From: JAJXWB01 sp047971685
Lineage (GTDB): Bacteria; Pseudomonadota; Alphaproteobacteria; Rhizobiales; Beijerinckiaceae
Length of the DNA stretch: 27,685 nucleotides
Assembly: GCA_047971685.1 (NCBI GenBank)
Contig: JBKDZW010000037.1
Coordinates: forward strand, 1-27,685
Direction: 5' to 3'
Part shown: in pieces, positions 22,450-27,685 of the stretch
How positions within the stretch are numbered: position 1 is the first letter of the stretch
Layout: every line of letters begins with the position of its first letter
The notes under the pieces: generated by a model
What the model was told of the DNA's origin: nothing
The model's database searches: none
Seen by the model: the letters and a program-made list of their open reading frames with translations, nothing else
Translations under genes and position numbers: made by a program

Positions 22450-23585
22450 ATCCGTTACGGATGGCTTTAGCTGTGTGTCTTGGAGCGTTGACGATTGTTG
22501 CGCCGCTGACGGCTGCGCAAGGAAAGTCCCGTATTGTCGATCTGGTCGAACAATTACAAAATGCGCACGATGAAATGACTTCCGGAACGGAAGGCGCGGA
22601 AAGGCGACGCGACGAGATTGCGTTGCGGCTTAAAACCTATTTGCAAGGGGCAGGCGAAACGCGGCTGGAGCGGCGCGAGGAAAACGCGCTGATCTATTTT
22701 CTTTTGACGGGCGGAGAAAGCCAGCCTGCAAGCCGTATCTTGATTGCGCATAACAAGGATGGCGCAAATGCCACCCTGATCGAACATGTCGTGGCTTACA
22801 CGAGTGGAGATGAGGCAAAAGGGGCCGATGGTTTGCTGACAATCGATTTGCGCGAGGCGACTCCGGAGATCGCAGGCGTTCTTGCGCTCGGTCAGGCGCG
22901 AATATTGCTCGGGAAAGATAAGGCGCTATCGGAAGCCAAATTTCTGGCTGCACGAATTCTTGCGCCAGGCGGCCTCATTGAGGAGATAGCGTTGCGGCAG
23001 GAATTGTTTGTTCTGGACAAGGATGCGGATGCAAGCAATGTGGAGCGCATTGCCCATAGGTACTCGGGCCGTTTTTCTCATTCGATTTATGCGGAGAATT
23101 TTTTTCAAAGGCTAGAAACCCTTTCCGAGAGAATGTGGACTGACGCAAATCCAGCGCGTCGCGCCGATGTTGTGCGCATGTTCGAGGATTTGCCGATGTC
23201 GATCCGCATACGCATTGGCGTTCGTATCGCGCGCGCTTCGTTGTTGCGGGGCGATGGCGATGGCGCTCGCCAGGCGAGCGAAGCACTCTGCGGCATGCCG
23301 GCCAGCGAGCCTGGATTGCGTGCGGTATGCGAGCTTTATCGAAATATGGCGTCGATCTTCGATGGGGCGATGCGCGATCAGGACGAAGGTTCGTTTCATC
23401 TGACGGATGCGAGCCTGTCCGATACAGATCGATTGCTTGGGGAATGCGCCAAGATAATGTTCGACTTTATCAGGCGCGATAACCAACCTCCGGAGGCGCC
23501 CGCAAAAGGCGAGGACACAGAAACCATGCGTGAAATTCGCGGGCGCCTTGCTGCGGCGGGCCGCATTGTTGCTGGCGCGCAATAG
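22434..23585 (+). CDS. motC: Chemotaxis/motility protein MotC
   Basis: MotC is a periplasmic protein specific to Rhizobiales that binds the MotB periplasmic domain and is needed for rotation. The 383-residue product has a signal peptide of about 28 residues (MALAVCLGALTIVAPLTAAQG). It is largely helical with IVDLVEQLQNAHDEMTSGTE, then RRDEIALRLKTYLQ, and SRILIAHNKDG. A second part carries LEECA-like helices with REIRGRLAAAGRIVAG at the end. Match to MotC is by overall layout, length and position between motB and fliK. The gene overlaps motB by 16 bp. The chaperone MotE is at 15330-16199. Confidence 0.92.
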   Translation: MDRKLNPLRMALAVCLGALTIVAPLTAAQGKSRIVDLVEQLQNAHDEMTSGTEGAERRRDEIALRLKTYLQGAGETRLERREENALIYFLLTGGESQPASRILIAHNKDGANATLIEHVVAYTSGDEAKGADGLLTIDLREATPEIAGVLALGQARILLGKDKALSEAKFLAARILAPGGLIEEIALRQELFVLDKDADASNVERIAHRYSGRFSHSIYAENFFQRLETLSERMWTDANPARRADVVRMFEDLPMSIRIRIGVRIARASLLRGDGDGARQASEALCGMPASEPGLRAVCELYRNMASIFDGAMRDQDEGSFHLTDASLSDTDRLLGECAKIMFDFIRRDNQPPEAPAKGEDTETMREIRGRLAAAGRIVAGAQ

Positions 23586-24956
23586 ATGGAAGCGCGAGCG
23601 AGCGATATACGCACAGCAACCGCAACGTCGGCGCAACGTTCTGATGATGCGCGGCGTACAGCGAATGCAATGGAATCGTTTTTTCAGGCTCTGATTTGTA
23701 ACGCGCTTCCGATTGCGCCGATTGCGGTCGCGGCGGATCGGGGCGGCTCTGAAGATGAGGCTTTTGGGGCTGCGTTTCGGAGTCAGGAAAAAAAGGAAGA
23801 CGCCAAAGGCGCTGAAACACGCGCATCGTCGTGGATCCAATCGTCCAGTTTGACCCGGATGTTGCCGGATAAATTCGTCGCCATGAGTGAAGAAGGGCTG
23901 CCGATTGGCTCGGCGGCGCGCGCGATTGATGCGACGATTGTTTCGACGGCAGAGATAAAACCTGTTGTGAGCGGCGCGTCGCGCGCGATGACGTCTGCTG
24001 ACAAGGAGACAGAAGCTGGTGCGCCCGATCCTGCGGCTTTGATGTCGCCACCCGAGGGCAACGGCGGATCGACAAAGAATTTCGAGCGTCCGGCCGTTCC
24101 GCCGGTTGGGCTGGAAACGGCGAAGGCATGGGAGGAGATGAAGGCAGCGCGCGCAAACGGCGCGGTGATCGAACGCGGTTTGAAGGATGTGGGCATAGAT
24201 AAGCCGCTTCTGCACGCGCATGTGACTTGGAAGGCGGAAACAGAAGAAGCCGGTCATGCGCGATTTGAGGATGCGCATATCGTTCCATTGGCGGACGCGC
24301 CTGACGCGACGGCCGATGAAGGCGATGGGGCTGCAAAGAACGACGGAACTACGAGCAATCAGCAGAAGGAGGGCGGGTCAAGCGCCAGGATTGCGGCGCA
24401 CATCGGCGCCCCCGGCGGCGCGTGGCTTCCTGCCGAACATGGTCAGATCGCAATGCGCGAGGCGATGTCGCGCGACCATGCCGAGGCGCCACGCCAATCC
24501 ATTGATAGGCAATTGTTCGATCCAACCAGCCTTAAACGAAGCGCGCAGGAAAAGTTCAGTTTCGTCATGCAGGCCGCGACGATCGGCGATGTCGACGTCG
24601 AGATATCGATTCGCGATGGCAAGGCGCATGTCGAAATCGCCGCAGCGCCTGATGCCGCGCGCGAGATAAATCGCGATCACGGCGCGCTTGAACGCAATAT
24701 TCGCGCATCGACAGGTCTGAATGTCGAGGTCTCGGTCGTTGCGAACGGCGACGGCGCGCGCTTGAACGGCATGAACGATGCCGGCGGGGACAGAGCCGGA
24801 TCCTCGCAAGAGATGACCTTCGGCTCCAATGGGCGCGAGCGCGAATCCGGGGCGAAGGGCGGGGGTGGTCATGGAGCGGGCGAGACAAATGCTGGCGGGA
24901 ACGTTGAGAGGGCGATGGATCGTTCTCGGGGTTCTGGCGGCAAGCTTATTCTATAA
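23586..24956 (+). CDS. fliK: Flagellar hook-length control protein FliK (MotD)
   Basis: FliK measures hook length and switches FlhB to filament export; the rhizobial version was first named MotD. The 456-residue product is mostly low-complexity and rich in Ala, Gly, Glu, Asp and Arg, as FliK proteins are. A C-terminal domain at about residues 325-400 shows the typical pattern: FSFVMQAATIGDVDVEISIRD, followed by helix-forming REINRDHGALERNIRASTGL and a strand with VEVSVVANGD. The gene directly follows motC as motB-motC-motD does in S. meliloti. Its 3' end overlaps the lytic transglycosylase gene by 86 bp in another frame. Confidence 0.85.
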   Translation: MEARASDIRTATATSAQRSDDARRTANAMESFFQALICNALPIAPIAVAADRGGSEDEAFGAAFRSQEKKEDAKGAETRASSWIQSSSLTRMLPDKFVAMSEEGLPIGSAARAIDATIVSTAEIKPVVSGASRAMTSADKETEAGAPDPAALMSPPEGNGGSTKNFERPAVPPVGLETAKAWEEMKAARANGAVIERGLKDVGIDKPLLHAHVTWKAETEEAGHARFEDAHIVPLADAPDATADEGDGAAKNDGTTSNQQKEGGSSARIAAHIGAPGGAWLPAEHGQIAMREAMSRDHAEAPRQSIDRQLFDPTSLKRSAQEKFSFVMQAATIGDVDVEISIRDGKAHVEIAAAPDAAREINRDHGALERNIRASTGLNVEVSVVANGDGARLNGMNDAGGDRAGSSQEMTFGSNGRERESGAKGGGGHGAGETNAGGNVERAMDRSRGSGGKLIL

Positions 24957-25515
24957 TCGCGCGCAGGCGGCCGTGGCTTTCGATGTCAATCAAACCTGCG
25001 ACCGCGAAATGGTTCGCGCGTCGAAGAAGCACAATGTTCCCCTGGGAGTTCTGTATGCAGTCGGTCTGACGGAGACAGGCGCTGGCGGATCGTTGCAGCC
25101 GTTTGCCTTGAATATCGGCGGTCGCGCGCAGTTTCCCGCAACGATGCAGGAGGGCATACGTTTAATTCATGATGCGCAGCGGGCAGGCATTACGCTGATC
25201 GATGTCGGCTGTATGCAGATCAATCTGCGGTATCACCGCAATCGCTTTCCGACGCTCGAGGCTATGTTCGATGCTGCGAGCAATGTCGATTATGGCGCGC
25301 GCTTTCTGAGCCGCTTGCGCGCGCGCGAGGCGAACTGGACCAATGCCGTCGCTCGTTATCACGCTGGCCCCAATAATGAACGGGCGCAGAAACGTTATGT
25401 ATGCGCGGTCATCAGGAACATGGTTCTGGCGGGCGTCGGGGGATGGACGAGCGCCGCGCGCGAACTGTGCGGCAACAAGAAGACGCAAAGTAATAAAACT
25501 CATCAATTACGTTAG
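24871..25515 (+). CDS. Small lytic transglycosylase, flagellum-associated
   Basis: The 214-residue product has a signal peptide (about residues 1-33, ending RAQA) and an SLT-type lysozyme-like domain. The presumed catalytic Glu is residue 68 in AVGLTETGAGG; GCMQINLRYH and VARYHAGPN are the other two family motifs. Such enzymes cut peptidoglycan to let the rod pass. Because the FlgJ-type protein (1536-2021) has no muramidase domain, this enzyme is a good candidate for that role. A gene at this position is present in S. meliloti between fliK and rem. The ATG at 24871 is inside fliK; ATG 24889 is an alternative start with a shorter signal peptide. Confidence 0.88.
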   Translation: MERARQMLAGTLRGRWIVLGVLAASLFYNRAQAAVAFDVNQTCDREMVRASKKHNVPLGVLYAVGLTETGAGGSLQPFALNIGGRAQFPATMQEGIRLIHDAQRAGITLIDVGCMQINLRYHRNRFPTLEAMFDAASNVDYGARFLSRLRAREANWTNAVARYHAGPNNERAQKRYVCAVIRNMVLAGVGGWTSAARELCGNKKTQSNKTHQLR

Positions 25516-25524
25516 GTAAGATTA

Positions 25525-25536
25525 TTACGTACGTAA
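25525..25536. repeat. 12-bp palindrome TTACGTACGTAA
   Basis: A perfect palindrome lying 32 bp upstream of the CtrA box. The half-site TTACGT also occurs at 25507-25512, at the very end of the transglycosylase gene, 18 bp before the first half of the palindrome. This spacing resembles binding sites of dimeric regulators, but which protein might bind is unknown. Confidence 0.6.
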
Positions 25537-25567
25537 CTATTTCTGAAAATTAATAAAAATACAAATT

Positions 25568-25607
25568 TTAACCATTTATTAACCATCGCGATTGAAATAT
25601 TCATTAT
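25568..25607 (+). promoter_or_regulatory. CtrA-type box and putative ftcR promoter
   Basis: TTAA at 25568-25571, a 7-base spacer and TTAAC at 25579-25583 match the CtrA consensus TTAA-N7-TTAAC exactly. The second half TTAACC (25579-25584) can serve as a -35 element, followed after 17 bases by CATTAT (25602-25607) as a -10 with 4 of 6 consensus bases. Overlap of a CtrA box with -35 is how CtrA activates many alphaproteobacterial promoters. The gene downstream is the flagellar regulator at 25659. Confidence 0.75.
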
Positions 25608-25658
25608 GCGAAGCGGTAACGAAATCCGCGCGAACAGGCGACGGTCGAGAGGGTTGGA

Positions 25659-26429
25659 ATGATCATATTCATCGAGGCGAGATGCCAGATCGCATCAGCG
25701 TTCAAGGCGCAATTTGCACGCGAGGGTATGGCGTTGACCGCGTTCGGGCCGGAGGAATTCGAGACCTGGCTGGCTGGAGCGACGAAGGCCGAACTGTTGT
25801 CTGTCGAATGTTATTTAATCGGCGATACCGCCGAGCGCACGGGATGCGCCCGTCTTATCCGCAATCGGGTTCAGGCGCCGATGATTGCGCTCAGCGATCA
25901 CAGTACGCTGGACAAGACGCTCGATCTGTTCGCCAGCGGCGTCGACGATGTGGTTCGCAAGCCGGTTCATGTTCGCGAAATACTCGCCAGAGTGCGCGCA
26001 ATCCGGCGTCGCTCGGAGACGCGACTGGATCTGGCCTCGTTTGGACAGATTCGCGTCTATTTCGACGGTCGGGATCCGGAAGTCGACGGCGACAAATTTC
26101 CGTTGCCTCGTCGCGAGCGCCGCATTCTCGAATTTCTGGCGTCGCATCGCGGGCGTCGCGTGACCAAGGCGCAGATTTTTCACTCGATCTACGGGCTGTT
26201 CGATGACGATGTCGAGGAGAGCGTCGTCGAAAGCCATGTCAGCAAACTGCGTAAGAAGCTGCGCGAACGCATCGGTTACGATCCGATCGATTCCAAGCGG
26301 TTTCTTGGATATTGCCTCGTCGAAAAGCGTCCGGCGATCAAGATGGATTATGCGGAACGCCTGGCCGGCGGGCAGGGCGCGTCCGTGAAGGTTCCTGCGT
26401 CCGTCAATTCGCACATGGCCTGCGCGTGA
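25659..26429 (+). CDS. ftcR: Flagellar transcriptional regulator FtcR/Rem
   Basis: FtcR (Brucella) or Rem (S. meliloti) is an OmpR-type activator of flagellar genes. The 256-residue product has an N-terminal receiver-like domain (1-120) and a C-terminal winged-helix DNA-binding domain (about 145-230; LPRRERRILEFLASHRGRRV, then VVESHVSKLRKKLRERIGYD). The receiver domain is degenerate: the usual acidic pair near the start is replaced by IEARC and the phospho-Asp position has no clear Asp. The conserved VRKPVHVREILARVRAIRRR is present. Phosphorylation-independent action is therefore likely, as suggested for the family. It is preceded by the CtrA box and followed 24 bases later by flgE. Confidence 0.92.
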   Translation: MIIFIEARCQIASAFKAQFAREGMALTAFGPEEFETWLAGATKAELLSVECYLIGDTAERTGCARLIRNRVQAPMIALSDHSTLDKTLDLFASGVDDVVRKPVHVREILARVRAIRRRSETRLDLASFGQIRVYFDGRDPEVDGDKFPLPRRERRILEFLASHRGRRVTKAQIFHSIYGLFDDDVEESVVESHVSKLRKKLRERIGYDPIDSKRFLGYCLVEKRPAIKMDYAERLAGGQGASVKVPASVNSHMACA

Positions 26430-26453
26430 GCGCGTAAACGACCGGAGAAGATC

Positions 26454-27685
26454 ATGTCTATATTCGGCGCCATGCGCACGAGCGTATCGGGCATGAACGC
26501 CCAGTCGGCGAGGTTGTCCACCTTGTCCGACAATATCGCGAATTCCGATACGATCGGCTACAAGGCTGCGTCTGCGCAATTCAAGACAATGCTGGTGAAT
26601 GAGGGTTTCAAGAATTACGCCCCCGGCGCGGTCGATACGCGGGTTCGCTACGGCATCAGCCAACAGGGCGCGCTTGTCGGCACGAAAAGCACAACCGATC
26701 TTGCGATTCAGGGCGGGGGCTATTTCGTTGTGTCGGATGCTAACGGGAAACCGCATCTGACGCGCGAAGGATCGTTCCGCATGGATGCGGACGGCAATCT
26801 CGTCAACGCTGGCGGGTTTCGTCTCATGGGCGTTTCGGCGGACGCAAGCGATTCTGTCGGCCTGTCGGGATTGTCGGCCTTCAAAGTCAATGCGTCGGGG
26901 CTGATGGCGGCGCCGACATCGCAGGGCGTGTTCGGAGCAAATCTTGCTGCGGACGCCGATGTCGTTGCCGCCGCCGATCTGCCGTCGACCAATGCCGCGA
27001 CTGCGGAATGGACCTCCAAATCGTCGCTTGTCGTCTACGACAATCTCGGCGCCAAAGTCACGCTGGACCTCTATCTGTCCAAGACTGGCGCAAATGCCTG
27101 GGAGGCGGCCATATTCGACCAGGCAAACGCAACTGCGGGCGGTTTTCCCTATTCGTCGGGACCGTTGACCACGCAAAGCCTGAATTTCGATGGAACGAAC
27201 GGCGCGCTTACGACGCCGGCCGGCGGCGAGATCGACATAGCCGTACCCAATGGCGCGACGATGACGCTTGATATCGGCGCTATGACGCAACTGGCGGCGC
27301 CCTATTCCGTCAATAAAGTTTCTGTCGACGGCAATGCGCCGACAGCGTTCAGCGATATTTCCATAGAGGCCGACGGGACGGTTTATGCGCTTTATCAGAA
27401 CGGCGCAAAAGCGAAGCAGGGCGAGATTCGACTGGCGAACGTGGCAAGTCCCGACAATCTGATGCCTCTGTCGGGCAATGTCTACGATGTTTCCTCCAGT
27501 TCCGGAGAGGCCGTTGTTGGCAAAGCCGGGATTGGCTCCTGCGGCGTTCTCGTGTCGTCGGCGCTGGAGAGTTCGACTGTCGATATTGCAGACGAACTGA
27601 CCAATATGATCGAGACGCAACGCGCCTATTCCGCCGATTCAAAAGCGTTCCAGATCGCCACGGACATGGCGGACGTTCTCGTTAA
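26454..27685 (+). CDS. flgE: Flagellar hook protein FlgE (nearly complete, cut at the window end)
   Basis: FlgE is the hook subunit. The frame starts at ATG 26454 with GGAGAAG six bases upstream and runs off the window after 410 codons. The N-terminus SIFGAMRTSVSGMNAQSARL, then LSDNIANSDTIGYKAASAQF, is the rod/hook signature. The D1 domain has LAIQGGGYFVVSDANG and REGSFRMDADGNLVNAGGFR. The C-terminus has STVDIADELTNMIETQRAYS and AFQIATDMADVLV, so only a few codons are missing, since FlgE usually ends within about five residues of this point. It starts the hook-filament group that in relatives continues with flgK, flgL and flaF. Confidence 0.97.
   Translation, partial: MSIFGAMRTSVSGMNAQSARLSTLSDNIANSDTIGYKAASAQFKTMLVNEGFKNYAPGAVDTRVRYGISQQGALVGTKSTTDLAIQGGGYFVVSDANGKPHLTREGSFRMDADGNLVNAGGFRLMGVSADASDSVGLSGLSAFKVNASGLMAAPTSQGVFGANLAADADVVAAADLPSTNAATAEWTSKSSLVVYDNLGAKVTLDLYLSKTGANAWEAAIFDQANATAGGFPYSSGPLTTQSLNFDGTNGALTTPAGGEIDIAVPNGATMTLDIGAMTQLAAPYSVNKVSVDGNAPTAFSDISIEADGTVYALYQNGAKAKQGEIRLANVASPDNLMPLSGNVYDVSSSSGEAVVGKAGIGSCGVLVSSALESSTVDIADELTNMIETQRAYSADSKAFQIATDMADVLV

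Larger units (their letters stand above)
25516..25658 (+). promoter_or_regulatory. AT-rich regulatory region upstream of ftcR
   Basis: This 143-bp gap is strikingly AT-rich between 25520 and 25610 compared with the GC-rich genes around it. It contains a perfect 12-bp palindrome TTACGTACGTAA, a full CtrA-type box and a -10-like hexamer, described separately. The final third returns to normal composition, with GAGAGGG before the ftcR ATG as ribosome-binding site. Confidence 0.8.

Noticed and set aside
25815..27620. A 601-codon open frame on the minus strand antisense to ftcR and flgE
   Set aside because: The plus strand there encodes two clear proteins with family signatures. The minus-strand product is rich in Arg, Gly and Ala with no recognisable domain, as expected for a mirrored frame in GC-rich DNA.

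Overview
The window holds a nearly complete flagellar gene cluster of an alphaproteobacterium, most likely of the order Hyphomicrobiales (Rhizobiales). This placement rests on the gene content: motB-motC-fliK(motD), motE between flgI and flgH, and an FtcR/Rem-type flagellar regulator just before flgE are all rhizobial hallmarks. DNA is GC-rich by eye, GTG and TTG starts are common, and the genus cannot be fixed from this sequence. No mobile element, CRISPR array, tRNA or rRNA gene was seen.

Layout: the left edge (1-173) is the 3' end of an aldehyde dehydrogenase gene on the + strand, marking the cluster boundary. A compact leftward operon (7396 to 207, - strand) follows: flgF, fliI, flhA, fliR, a FliJ-like coiled-coil gene, a FlgJ-type rod-binding gene without a muramidase domain, a FlgN-like gene, a small FliL-like membrane protein gene and a small two-helix membrane protein gene. 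Most junctions overlap by 4 bp or less. A 137-bp divergent region (7397-7533) separates it from the rightward operon motA-fliM-fliN-fliG-flhB-flgB-flgC-fliE-flgG-flgA-flgI-motE-flgH-fliL-fliP (7534-18103). A flagellin gene follows with its own 165-bp leader region, then fliF, fliH-like, motB, motC, fliK and a small lytic transglycosylase gene (to 25515). An AT-rich 143-bp regulatory region with a full CtrA-type box precedes the ftcR/rem-like regulator, and the window ends inside flgE.

Together these encode the MS-ring (FliF), C-ring (FliG/M/N), export gate (FlhA, FlhB, FliP, FliR), export ATPase set (FliI, FliH-like, FliJ-like), rod (FlgB, C, F, G, FliE), P- and L-rings (FlgI, FlgH, with FlgA), hook (FlgE, FliK), stator (MotA, MotB, MotC, MotE, FliL), flagellin and the transcriptional activator. 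Not present here: fliQ, flgD, flgK, flgL, flaF, flbT, che genes and visN/visR; several of these usually lie beyond flgE in relatives.

I see no wholly new system. The points most worth checking are a nested hairpin between fliC and fliF that buries the fliF ribosome-binding site, the CtrA box and TTACGT palindrome before ftcR, the uncharacterised genes at the end of the leftward operon, 8-base homopolymers inside flhB, fliL and flgA, and a FliM that lacks the usual CheY-binding N-terminus.
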